26,795 nt of DNA from Clostridia bacterium (GCA_022790685.1 JAAVXQ010000033.1:1-26795); one strand, 5' to 3'. Counted from the stretch's first letter, positions 18,664 through 26,494 are shown. The notes: generated by a model from the letters alone, not told the origin. Made by a program: numbers and translations.

Positions 18664-19026
18664 ATGAACATTTATTGTGGAACAGATATAATAGAAATTA
18701 AGCGAATAGAAAAAGCAATTGAAACTAAAGAAGAAAAATTTTTGAAAAAAATATTTACAGATAAAGAAATAGAATATTGCGAAAAAAAAGAGCAAAAATA
18801 TGAGCATTATGCTGCAAGATTTGCTGCAAAAGAAGCAATATTTAAAGCGATTAGTCTTAAAACTAAAGAACCAATTAAGTGGAAAATGATAGAAATTACT
18901 AATACTAAAGGTGGAAAGCCAATTGTAAATTTTTTAGAAAAGATAGAAAAGCTTCAAGCTATAGATGTTAGTATATCTCATTGTAAAGACTATGCTATAG
19001 CAAATGCAATTGCTATATTTGAATAA
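18664..19026 (+). CDS. acpS: Holo-[acyl-carrier-protein] synthase
   Basis: AcpS transfers the 4'-phosphopantetheine arm from coenzyme A to a serine of acyl carrier protein, activating it for fatty acid synthesis in the cytoplasm. The 120-residue length is standard. Family motifs appear in order: GTDIIEI with the Mg-binding Asp8, FTDKEIEYC, ARFAAKEA with Glu57, GGKP, and SISHCKDYAIA near the end. The ATG at 18664 has an AAAGGA site nine bases upstream. It is third in the operon, 17 bases before tatD. Nothing is odd about the sequence. Confidence 0.97.
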   Translation: MNIYCGTDIIEIKRIEKAIETKEEKFLKKIFTDKEIEYCEKKEQKYEHYAARFAAKEAIFKAISLKTKEPIKWKMIEITNTKGGKPIVNFLEKIEKLQAIDVSISHCKDYAIANAIAIFE

Positions 19027-19043
19027 AACAGGAGGAAATATAA

Positions 19044-19809
19044 GTGGAATTATTTGATTCACATGCACATTATAATGATGAAAAGTTTGATGAAGATAAA
19101 GAAGAGTTAATTGATGAAATATATAAATCTGGAATAACTAGAATGGTATGCGCTGGGTATAATATAGAAGCTAGTAAAAAAGCAATTGAACTTGCTGAAA
19201 AATATGACTACATATATGCTACTGTTCGGAATATCTCCGAATGATATAGAAGATTATAATAATGAAAGCTTAAAACTAATAGAAGAATTAGCTAAAAATA
19301 AAAAAGTGGTAGCAATAGGAGAAATAGGATTAGATTATTATTGGGAAAAAGAAAATAAAGAATTGCAAAAAGAAGCTTTTATTAAACAAATAGAGTTAGC
19401 AAATAAATTAGGAAAACCAATAGTAATCCATACTAGAGAAGCTGTAGCTGATACAATTGATATCTTAAAAAATAAGATACAAGTAGAAAAAAAAGGTATA
19501 TTCCATTGCTGTCCTCTTAATCCAGAACTAATAAAAGAAGGAGTAAAATTAGGGTTTTATATATCTTTTAGCGGTAATGTTACTTTTAAAAATGCAAAAT
19601 CAGAAAGAGCAGTAAAAGAAGTACCATTAGATAAACTTTTGATAGAAACAGATAGTCCATATCTTTCACCAGAACCATTAAGAGGAAAAAGAAATGACTC
19701 TAGAAATGTTAAATTTGTAGCAGAGAAAATATCTAATATATTAGAAAGAGATATAGAAGATATAGCAAAAATAACATATGAAAATACAAATAAAATATTT
19801 AATATTTAA
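19044..19809 (+). pseudogene. tatD: TatD-family metal-dependent DNase, broken by a +1 frameshift near 19227
   Basis: TatD proteins are metal-dependent hydrolases with DNase activity. The GTG at 19044 has GGAGG eight bases upstream. The first frame reads FDSHAHYND then KYDYIYATV and stops at TGA 19242. The other frame continues exactly at GGA 19228 (GISPNDIEDYNNE) and carries the rest: GEIGLDYYW, PIVIHTREA, FHCC and IETDSPYLSPEP, ending at TAA 19807. Removing one base (C19227 is the simplest choice) restores a normal protein of about 254 residues with all metal-ligand motifs. The site sits in a small inverted repeat, TCGGA-ATATC-TCCGA. No slippery heptamer is visible. It is either a recent mutation or a base-calling/assembly error; the intact coding on both sides favours an error or very recent event. 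Last gene of the operon. Confidence 0.85.
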
Positions 19810-19848
19810 ACATATATAAGATTAAGACTTATATATGTTTTTTTATTA
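19807..19848 (+). terminator. Terminator of the WG/acpS/tatD operon
   Basis: AAACATATATAAG, a 7-base loop and CTTATATATGTTTTTTTATT, directly after the tatD stop codon. It has a perfect stem and a T run. Confidence 0.88.
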
Positions 19849-20206
19849 TAGTAAGTCTTTGTGAAAATCATATAATATATAGCCCCCGGGTAAAATTGAT
19901 ATATGAATATATGCTAAAAATAAAGTAACTTTAGAAGTGCTTATTTTTCTGTAAGTATGCAAAAAAATGAAATAAGCAAAAGATTTATTTTAAATAAAAA
20001 AACTATGAAATGCTTGATTTCGTAAGAAAAGTCTGAAAGTAAGCCTAAAATGTAATTAAAACTTAATATAAAGGAATAAAAACTCGCCAAAGATAGTTCC
20101 GTAAATAGTTAGAGACACCTACAATGCATACGAAAAAAAATGGTATTGAAAAAAATTTTTCAAATGTTATCATATAGCTAATGAAATATTCAGGGAGGAT
20201 TTTATT
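19849..20206 (+). promoter_or_regulatory. Long leader region of the LRR-dockerin gene, sharing blocks with the 877-1148 leader
   Basis: No gene lies in these 358 bases. A TATAAT at 19871-19876 lacks a good -35 and is followed by GCCCCCGGG (19882-19890), strikingly GC-rich for this DNA. A hairpin pairs GCTTATTT (19939-19946) with AAATAAGC (19970-19977). AAAATGTAATTAAAA (20047-20061) and TAGTTCCGTAAA (20094-20105) repeat, 47 bases apart, the two blocks of the giant-operon leader. Near the gene, TTGAAAAA/TTTTTCAA (20146-20163) forms a dyad, and TTGAAA (20146) with TATCAT (20168), 16-base spacer, is a weak promoter option. The ribosome binding site GGGAGG is at 20193-20198. No known riboswitch was recognised. 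Confidence 0.5.
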
Positions 20207-23200
20207 ATGAAAAGGAAAATGTTAATCGCAGTATCATTAATATTTATAATGTTACTGAATTGCATCTTACCTATTGCACAAGTAAGAGCAACAACAGATG
20301 TAGAGATTACATTAAATGGCGCATTATATAAAGCAATTAAATCTAACTTGCAAAGACAAGGGATTGCTTTTGAATATAATGATGCACAAAGACTACTAAG
20401 ATTGAAAGAAGAAAACTTAGCAAGAGTTACAGCATTAAATCTTTCTAATTTTGCTATTAAAGATTTAACAGGATTAGAAACATTTTCAAATCTTACTTCA
20501 TTAGATTTATCTGCCAATAAATTAAATGAAGAAAGTAATTTGGAAGTAATAAGTAACTTATCTTCATTAGAATTTTTAGATATATCTTCTAATGAAATAG
20601 CTGATGTAAGTATGATTTCAAATGTAGATACAATAAAAAAAGTTAACTTACACAACCAAAAATTCCATAGAGTGGAAATTATAGAGGTAGATGATTCTGA
20701 TGAATCAAATCAAGTTACATCTACTACATTTCCATTACCACAAATACTTTCAAAAGCAACAGAAAATGGAATGTTAAATCCAGATTGGTTACCAGAAGAA
20801 AAAGAAGAGGGTGGACCATATGTAAATTGGAGAGTATTTAATGGAGTTGAAGTTGAAATAGTAACAGCAGAAAAAACAGGAGATTCTTTCAAGGGTCTTT
20901 ATGGAATGACAGTATTAAGAATAAGAGTTACAGATCCAGAAAATCCATTATACAATTCTGACATAAGTTTATTTTATATTTCAGTAAGTTCAGAAGAAAG
21001 AGGTATTATATTTAAAGATAAAAACTTATATAATGCAGTAAAGAAACAATTAACAAAAGGACAAGATTTAAATGAAGACTTAGTTGAAACAGAAATTAGA
21101 AACTTATTTAAGAAAGCATATGATGAACCAATGGTATTAGTAATTACTATTGATGATTTAATTAATAATATACCAAGCTTACAAGTTGCTGATAAAAAAG
21201 TAGTAGATTTAACAGGTATAGAAAGATTTGTTGGATTAGAAAAAGAATTGAATGCTTCTAACAACTATATTGAAGACATTTTAAAAATAACAGAATTAAG
21301 AGACTTAAAAGAAATGGAAGCTAACAAATTAAGACAAAGATTTCAAAAACAACAAACTTTAGTTAAAGAAATAAAAACTAAAATGGATGCTGAAAAGAAA
21401 ATTATAAAAGATAACGAAGAAAAAATGAAAAAACTTGATGAAGAAATAAGTGCATTAGTTGAAAAATATGCTACAGCTTCAGATAGTGAAAAAGCTAATA
21501 TAGATAAACAAATAGAAGCAAAAAATAAAGAAAAAGAAACAGCAGCATTAGCTAAAAAAGAAGCAGAAATAAAACTAGCAGGATATATGCCAACTTTTGA
21601 AGTTAGAATGAAAAAAATGTATAGTATATTTGAAAAACAATATACAGTTACAAGCATTTTAACAGCACCACTTGCAAGACAAACAGAAGATGAATTTTTA
21701 AATATGACAAAAGAAGAAGCCAAAACTTTATTAGATTCACAACTTGATAGAGTAGGAAACTTAGAAGAAGATTTAACAGGATATGAAAAACAATATTTAA
21801 TAAATTATTTTGGAATTCCAACAACTGTAGAAGTTGAAGTTGATAAAAAACAACCAGATGGAACAGTTATAAAAGAAACAGTTATAAAAGATATAGAAGG
21901 TCCTATAAAAACATACTTTGCTACTTTAAAAGAAGGTACAAAAGATATGGCAATAGGAAGTTTAAAAGCTTCAATAACAGAAATGAAAACAATAGCAGAA
22001 GTATTTAAAATGGCTAACTATTGTTTCTCAGAAAGATTATATAATAATTCAACAGCATGTTTAGCAGAAGAATATTTAGATAAACAAATAGAATTAAAAG
22101 AAATTGATGGTGTAGAACATAGCATATTAACAAGAATTAAAGACAATTTATCTGAACATTTAGATGATTTAAAAGCAGCAGGAAATACATGCGCAGGAGC
22201 AGTTACATTTACTAATAATTTTGAAGATATATATGCGATAGCTGGAAGAATAGCTAAAATAACAGCAGAAGAAATAAATGACAATGTAGTAATACCACAA
22301 TTAAAATATTTAGATGTTTCTGTAAACTTAATAGAAAGTATTGCAGGAATTGAAGGATTACCAGAATTAAAAGGATTATATGTTGGAGACAACGAACTTT
22401 GTGATATATCAAATGTTGATTGGTCTCAAATGGTTAACCTTTTAGAATTAGATGTATCATTTAATGATATTAGTAATATTAAACCATTAGAAGTAATAGC
22501 ATCACTACAAAAATTAAGCGTTGCTAAAAACTTATTAGAAGGGGCATTTGATTTTAACTTCTCAGGAATGCCAAAATTACACTATTTTGATTTATCTCAA
22601 AATAGAATAGATGATATACAATATTTAAGAAATCAATTAATATATGTTGCAAGAGGAGCAGGATATGATGATATATCAGGATACCTAAAATCAGGAGCTT
22701 TTGATATAAAATTATATGGACAAAGATTATCTATGAATATTGAACTTACAAATGAATCAAACTTAACATATGTAAACTTACCAAACATCTTTAGACAAGC
22801 AGAAGAATTAGATTATGATAGAACATCATTTGCAGTAAATAGTATTTTAGGAAATGCAACAAATGATGGAAAACAAGTTATATTAGAAACATCAAGACTT
22901 GGAACTTTCCAAGCAGAAGTTTCAATAACAACAGGAACATATGGAACAAATAGCAGTTCAGGATATGTTTCACCATATGGTATAGCATATGGAACAACTT
23001 GTACAATATACTATACAGTTATAGAAAATCCAGAAATACCACCAGTTGATGATAATACAGTAAATAATGATGTGGTAACAAATGAAGTTAATAACACAGT
23101 TGATAATACTGTAGAAAACACAGTTGAGAATAAAGTTGAAAATACTGTAAATAATACAGTAGATAATACAATTAATAATACAGTTGACAATACAGTTGAT

Positions 23201-23638
23201 AATACTGTAACAGATCCAGAAGAAGATGACATAAAATTAGGATATAAAACAGATGAAGAATATATTTTAGGAGTATCTCCAAACACAAGTATAAAGGATT
23301 TCAAAACAAAACTTACAACAGAATATAAAGTTGAAGTAAAATCAAATGGAAAACTTGTAGAAAATGGAAATGTAGGAACAGCAATGATAACTGTTTTATA
23401 TGACAAAGATAATAAAGCTATAGCAATTTACGAAGTAGTAGTAAAAGGTGACTTAAATGGAGATGGAACAGCAGATGCTGTTGATTCATCACTAATAAAA
23501 GCACATAGAGCTGACGTTACAAGACTTTCAGGAGCATATGAAAAAGCTGCAGATATAAATTCAGATGGAAGTATTGATGCTATAGATGCAAGAATGCTAT
23601 TATATCATAGAGCAGAAGTTCCAGGATATTTATTATAA
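20207..23638 (+). CDS. Secreted leucine-rich-repeat protein with C-terminal dockerin, 1143 aa
   Basis: ATG with GGGAGG eight bases upstream. A signal peptide (LIAVSLIFIMLLNCILPI) is followed by LRRs at about 78-150 (LTSLDLSANKL, LEFLDISSNEI). A second LRR module starts near 270 with another cap-like LYNAVKKQL and DLTGIERFVGL. It is interrupted at about 365-693 by a helical insert whose first part is coiled coil (KKLDEEISALVEKYA), and resumes with LKYLDVSVNLI, LLELDVSFNDI and LHYFDLSQNRI to about 815. After a beta-rich region comes an Asn/Val tetrapeptide linker (947-1003), then the small module often found before dockerins in gut Clostridia (YILGVSPNTSIKDF). The end is a type I-like dockerin (1081-1137) with two calcium loops: D1082/N1084/D1086/D1093 and D1116/N1118/D1120/D1127. 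No enzyme domain is seen. Its likely partner is the cohesin protein encoded next, 92 bases downstream. Confidence 0.9.
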   Translation: MKRKMLIAVSLIFIMLLNCILPIAQVRATTDVEITLNGALYKAIKSNLQRQGIAFEYNDAQRLLRLKEENLARVTALNLSNFAIKDLTGLETFSNLTSLDLSANKLNEESNLEVISNLSSLEFLDISSNEIADVSMISNVDTIKKVNLHNQKFHRVEIIEVDDSDESNQVTSTTFPLPQILSKATENGMLNPDWLPEEKEEGGPYVNWRVFNGVEVEIVTAEKTGDSFKGLYGMTVLRIRVTDPENPLYNSDISLFYISVSSEERGIIFKDKNLYNAVKKQLTKGQDLNEDLVETEIRNLFKKAYDEPMVLVITIDDLINNIPSLQVADKKVVDLTGIERFVGLEKELNASNNYIEDILKITELRDLKEMEANKLRQRFQKQQTLVKEIKTKMDAEKKIIKDNEEKMKKLDEEISALVEKYATASDSEKANIDKQIEAKNKEKETAALAKKEAEIKLAGYMPTFEVRMKKMYSIFEKQYTVTSILTAPLARQTEDEFLNMTKEEAKTLLDSQLDRVGNLEEDLTGYEKQYLINYFGIPTTVEVEVDKKQPDGTVIKETVIKDIEGPIKTYFATLKEGTKDMAIGSLKASITEMKTIAEVFKMANYCFSERLYNNSTACLAEEYLDKQIELKEIDGVEHSILTRIKDNLSEHLDDLKAAGNTCAGAVTFTNNFEDIYAIAGRIAKITAEEINDNVVIPQLKYLDVSVNLIESIAGIEGLPELKGLYVGDNELCDISNVDWSQMVNLLELDVSFNDISNIKPLEVIASLQKLSVAKNLLEGAFDFNFSGMPKLHYFDLSQNRIDDIQYLRNQLIYVARGAGYDDISGYLKSGAFDIKLYGQRLSMNIELTNESNLTYVNLPNIFRQAEELDYDRTSFAVNSILGNATNDGKQVILETSRLGTFQAEVSITTGTYGTNSSSGYVSPYGIAYGTTCTIYYTVIENPEIPPVDDNTVNNDVVTNEVNNTVDNTVENTVENKVENTVNNTVDNTINNTVDNTVDNTVTDPEEDDIKLGYKTDEEYILGVSPNTSIKDFKTKLTTEYKVEVKSNGKLVENGNVGTAMITVLYDKDNKAIAIYEVVVKGDLNGDGTADAVDSSLIKAHRADVTRLSGAYEKAADINSDGSIDAIDARMLLYHRAEVPGYLL
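23045..23212 (+). repeat. 12-base tandem repeat encoding an (N-x-V-x)n linker in the LRR-dockerin gene
   Basis: About 13 degenerate copies of a 12-base unit encode tetrapeptides such as DNTV, ENTV and NNTV, forming an unstructured hydrophilic linker between the LRR body and the dockerin module. Copies differ at synonymous sites. Confidence 0.85.
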
Positions 23639-23659
23639 TTAAAAGATAAAATCTTTTAA
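23639..23659 (+). terminator. Weak hairpin between the LRR-dockerin and cohesin genes
   Basis: TTAAAAGAT, loop AAA, ATCTTTTAA directly after the stop codon. There is no T run after it, so it may be a weak terminator or a processing site. Some read-through into the cohesin gene is likely. Confidence 0.4.
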
Positions 23660-23676
23660 TAAAGTATTGCAATTTT

Positions 23677-23709
23677 TGTATAAGTTATGTTATCCTTATA
23701 TTGTATAAG
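23677..23709. promoter_or_regulatory. Operator-like repeats upstream of the cohesin gene
   Basis: TTGTATAAG occurs twice (23677-23685 and 23701-23709). The second copy forms the perfect inverted repeat CTTATA-TTG-TATAAG (23695-23709). It ends 21 bases before the cohesin start codon. I could not place a convincing -35/-10 pair here. Confidence 0.3.
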
Positions 23710-23730
23710 CAAATGAGGAGAGAGGAAAAT

Positions 23731-24699
23731 ATGAAAAAGAAAAATAAGTTAATATTAATTCAAACTTTAATAGCAATAGTAATATTGATAACTACAACAG
23801 TGTATGCAGCGATAAGTGTTAAATTAGAATTATCAGTTTCAAATTCAAAATTAGCACCTGGTGATGAAGTAACTGTAAAATTATCAATAAAAGATATACA
23901 AGTTTCTGATGAAGGAATAACAAATATTGATGGTTATATAAACTATGATAAAAATATTATAGAACCATTAACAGTAAATAGTATAGTTAGAGATAGTGAC
24001 GGAAGAGTTACTATTGGAAACAATAAATTATCGGTAGAAGACTTAACTGGAGCAACATCAGTAAATACAGGAGACAATACAACAGGAATAGTTTTCAATG
24101 GAAAGCCAGCTTCAAATAATGATTGTAGATTATTAATTGGACTTGCTACACCAATAAAAGAAGATACAGATTTAATAACTATCAAATTTAAAATAAAACA
24201 AAATGCTACACTAGGTGAATTTGAAAATGCTATTAAATATGATATGTTTGTAATAACAGCTGGAGAAGAAAAAACACCAGCTATATCAGAAGCAGTTACA
24301 TTAACAGTAGATAAAGTTACTAATCCAAAACCAGAAAATAACGTAGAAAATGAAACAAAAAATGAAGTAGAGAACGAAATAAAAAATGAAGTAAAAAATG
24401 AAATAAAGAATGAAACAAAGAACGAAGTTAAAAACGAAGTAAAAAATGAAACAAAAAATAATGTAAGTAATAAACCAAATAGTAATACTTCTGTTAACAA
24501 TACATCAAAAAATACTTCAAACAATACTTCAAATACAAATAAGAATAATGTTGTAAATAATACAAACAAAGTAGATAATAGTGCTTTAGTAGGAAAACTA
24601 CCAAAAGCAGGTAGTAGAATAATGATACTACCAATAGTAGCTGTAATAATATTAGCTTATATAAGTTATAATAGATATATGAAATATAAAGATATTTAA
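23731..24699 (+). CDS. Cell-wall-anchored single-cohesin protein with LPKAG motif, 322 aa
   Basis: The ATG at 23731 is chosen over an upstream in-frame TTG (23701) because AGAGG lies five bases before it and a signal peptide follows at once (MKKKNKLILIQTLIAIVILI). Residues ~28-200 form a cohesin domain: SNSKLAPGDEVTVKLSIKDI, then TNIDGYINYDKNIIEPL, then DLITIKFKIKQNATLGEF, the usual strand signatures of the family. Next come an Asn/Glu/Lys stalk (about 203-245, repeats like NEVK and NEIK) and an Asn/Thr/Ser stretch. The end is a sorting-like signal: LPKAG (290-294), a membrane span (IMILPIVAVIILAYI) and a short basic tail. Cohesins bind dockerins with calcium-dependent high affinity; the preceding gene encodes a dockerin. 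One cohesin and an anchor suggest a surface receptor for one secreted partner rather than a multi-enzyme scaffoldin. The pairing is inferred from adjacency. Confidence 0.88.
   Translation: MKKKNKLILIQTLIAIVILITTTVYAAISVKLELSVSNSKLAPGDEVTVKLSIKDIQVSDEGITNIDGYINYDKNIIEPLTVNSIVRDSDGRVTIGNNKLSVEDLTGATSVNTGDNTTGIVFNGKPASNNDCRLLIGLATPIKEDTDLITIKFKIKQNATLGEFENAIKYDMFVITAGEEKTPAISEAVTLTVDKVTNPKPENNVENETKNEVENEIKNEVKNEIKNETKNEVKNEVKNETKNNVSNKPNSNTSVNNTSKNTSNNTSNTNKNNVVNNTNKVDNSALVGKLPKAGSRIMILPIVAVIILAYISYNRYMKYKDI
24343..24470 (+). repeat. 12-base tandem repeat encoding an (N-E-x-K)n stalk in the cohesin gene
   Basis: About ten copies of a degenerate 12-base unit encode tetrapeptides NETK, NEVE, NEIK and NEVK, making a highly charged, probably extended stalk between cohesin and wall anchor. 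The period matches the linker of the partner gene, but the composition is charged rather than neutral. Confidence 0.85.
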
Positions 24700-24727
24700 G
24701 ATTAACGTTCTTTAAATAAAAAAATCC

Positions 24728-24763
24728 AAAAGAAGTAGCCTAAAAAAAGCTACTTCTTTTTTA
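24728..24763 (+). terminator. Terminator after the cohesin gene
   Basis: AAAAGAAGTAGC, a 9-base A-rich loop, GCTACTTCTTTTTT. It is a strong stem with a T run, about 30 bases after the stop codon. Confidence 0.9.
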
Positions 24764-24847
24764 TAGTTTTTTTGTAGAAAACCTCTTTAAAATAGAGTTA
24801 TATTTTTTAATACTAGAAAATTTTATTTTTGTTTTTATACAAAACTA

Positions 24848-24875
24848 TTGTATAAAAATAATTTTATGATATAAT
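24848..24875 (+). promoter_or_regulatory. Promoter of lemA
   Basis: TTGTAT (24848-24853), a 16-base spacer and TATAAT (24870-24875) with an extended -10 TG (TGATATAAT). It lies 33 bases before the lemA start. Confidence 0.7.
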
Positions 24876-24907
24876 AAAAACATAATTTAACTATTGGAGG
24901 GAATTAT

Positions 24908-25456
24908 ATGTGGGTTTTATTAATAATAGTTGTAGTACTAGCCCTTATAGTAATGTCATTATATAATGGATTAGTAGTGGCAAGAAATAAAGTGAAAAAT
25001 GCTTGGAGTCAAATAGACGTTCAATTACAAAGAAGATTTGATTTAATACCAAACCTAGTTGAGACAGTAAAGGGATATATGGAACATGAAAAAGGTGTTT
25101 TAGAAAAAGTTACAGAACTTAGAACATCTTGGGCATCAGCAAGTACAGTGGCCGAAAAAGCTGATTTAGACAACCAGTTATCAAGTGCTTTAAAAACAAT
25201 TTTATCAGTTTCTGAAAATTATCCAGACTTAAAAGCAAATCAAAACTTTTCTGAATTACAAGAGGAATTAAGAAATACAGAAAATAAAATTTCTTATGCA
25301 AGACAGTTCTATAATGATTCTGTAACAATGTATAATAATAAATTAGAGGTTATTCCTACAAATATTATAGGAAGTATGTTTAATTTTAAAGCATCAGAAT
25401 TATTTAAAGTTGATTCAGAAGAAGCAAGACAAAATGTAAAAGTAAATTTTAACTAA
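24908..25456 (+). CDS. lemA: LemA family membrane protein, 182 aa
   Basis: One N-terminal membrane span (WVLLIIVVVLALIVMSLY) is followed by the LemA signature YNGLVVARNKVKNAWSQIDV and RRFDLIPNLVETVKGYMEHE, then a helical bundle to the end (ENKISYARQFYNDSVTMYNN). The length is typical of the family. The exact role is unknown; LemA genes are often next to htpX or other membrane peptidase genes, as here. ATG at 24908 with TTGGAGGG nine bases upstream. It has its own promoter and terminator, so it seems monocistronic. Confidence 0.95.
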   Translation: MWVLLIIVVVLALIVMSLYNGLVVARNKVKNAWSQIDVQLQRRFDLIPNLVETVKGYMEHEKGVLEKVTELRTSWASASTVAEKADLDNQLSSALKTILSVSENYPDLKANQNFSELQEELRNTENKISYARQFYNDSVTMYNNKLEVIPTNIIGSMFNFKASELFKVDSEEARQNVKVNFN

Positions 25457-25460
25457 ACTC

Positions 25461-25499
25461 AAAAAAGCCATTCATTAACCATATGAATGGCTTTTTTAT
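25461..25499 (+). terminator. Terminator after lemA
   Basis: A perfect 15-base-pair stem, AAAAAAGCCATTCAT and ATGAATGGCTTTTTT, with a 7-base loop. The symmetric A and T runs mean it could work on both strands. Confidence 0.93.
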
Positions 25500-25541
25500 A
25501 TTTTAGTAAAACTAAAAAAGAGGAGAGGTTTGCAAAAAATA

Positions 25542-25570
25542 TTTACTTTTTTAGGAATAAATTATATAAT
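25542..25570 (+). promoter_or_regulatory. Promoter of htpX
   Basis: TTTACT (25542-25547), a 17-base spacer and TATAAT (25565-25570), 34 bases before the start codon. Confidence 0.6.
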
Positions 25571-25603
25571 AGCTAAATAAAATATATTATGTAAGGAGTA
25601 AAA

Positions 25604-26494
25604 ATGTACGAAGATATAAAAAGAAATAAATTAAAAACAGGAGTAGTAGTATTTACTTTTTTAATTATAATTACATTAATAATTTATTATATATGTTATA
25701 TTATGGATTTAGGAGTAATTTCAATAGTTATTGCACTTATATTTTCAATTATATCAACAATAGCAACATATTATAACTGCGATAAAATTGTACTAGCTTC
25801 TGTTAATGCTAGACCAGCTAACAAAGAAGAAGATTTACAGCTTACAAATATTCTAGAAGGACTAATGATAACAGCAGATATACCAGTAAAACCTAAATTA
25901 TATGTAATTGATTCTAGTCAAGCAAATGCATTTGCCACAGGTAGAAACCCAGAGAATGCAATTATATGCGTTACCAAAGGACTTCTAGAAAAATTAGATT
26001 ATTATGAACTTGAAGGTGTAATTGCACATGAATTAGCACATATTAAAAATTATGATATAAGATTATCTGCTATTATAAGTGTTATGGCTGGATTTGTAAT
26101 TATGCTTGCTGATTTTTGTACCAGAAGAATATATAGAAGAAACACGGATAGAGATAGTGATAGTAAAGCAAATGGAATTTTATTATTAATTGGTGCCATA
26201 TGTTTAATATTATCTCCTATTATTTCACAAATGATACAATTAGCAGTATCAAGAAGAAGAGAATATTTAGCAGATGCAACAGCAATATCTTTTACAAGAA
26301 ATCCAAATGGACTTATTTCAGCATTAATAAAATTAGGCTCAGATGATTCAGAACTTAATGTGGCAAGTAATTCAGAAGCTCATATGTATATTGTTACACC
26401 TTTTAAAAATAAAAAGAAAAAAGAAGAAAGTAGTTTATTTTCAACACATCCATCGATTTCAGAGAGAGTTGAAGCTATAAGGAAATTACAATAA
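25604..26494 (+). CDS. htpX: HtpX-type M48 membrane zinc metalloprotease, 296 aa
   Basis: HtpX is a zinc-dependent membrane protease that takes part in quality control of membrane proteins. Two N-terminal spans (about 13-32 and 37-55) precede the catalytic region. The zinc motif HELAH is at residues 142-146 (VIAHELAHIKN), and the third ligand is Glu220 in RRREYLADA. Two more hydrophobic stretches flank the region between them (SAIISVMAGFVIMLADF, GILLLIGAICLILSPII). FSTHPSISERVEAI is the usual family ending. The length is normal. The ATG at 25604 has AAGGAG upstream. It lies beside lemA but with a terminator between, so the two are probably separate transcripts. Confidence 0.95.
   Translation: MYEDIKRNKLKTGVVVFTFLIIITLIIYYICYIMDLGVISIVIALIFSIISTIATYYNCDKIVLASVNARPANKEEDLQLTNILEGLMITADIPVKPKLYVIDSSQANAFATGRNPENAIICVTKGLLEKLDYYELEGVIAHELAHIKNYDIRLSAIISVMAGFVIMLADFCTRRIYRRNTDRDSDSKANGILLLIGAICLILSPIISQMIQLAVSRRREYLADATAISFTRNPNGLISALIKLGSDDSELNVASNSEAHMYIVTPFKNKKKKEESSLFSTHPSISERVEAIRKLQ

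Noticed and set aside
19220..19245. Programmed ribosomal frameshift in tatD
   Set aside because: No slippery heptamer and no downstream stimulatory structure was seen, and TatD is not known to use one.
19186..19809. Second half of tatD as an independent gene
   Set aside because: The proposed TTG start has no ribosome binding site and the protein would lack the HAH metal ligands; the two halves join exactly as one TatD.
19957..20025. 22-codon ORF in the LRR gene leader
   Set aside because: No ribosome binding site, ordinary AT-rich composition and no recognisable sequence.
20041..20140. c-di-GMP (GEMM) or other named riboswitch in the LRR gene leader
   Set aside because: GCCAAAG loosely recalls the GEMM core, but the other conserved positions and helices could not be found.
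23701..23730. TTG at 23701 as the cohesin gene start
   Set aside because: The ATG at 23731 has a properly spaced AGAGG and begins a normal signal peptide; the extra ten residues would spoil it.
24343..24470. CRISPR-like array
   Set aside because: The repeats are 12-base in-frame codon repeats without spacers and lie inside a coding gene.
25531..25581. Short TTG-start ORF after a GAGGAGAGG upstream of htpX
   Set aside because: It overlaps the htpX promoter and encodes only about 16 residues; the purine run is probably incidental.
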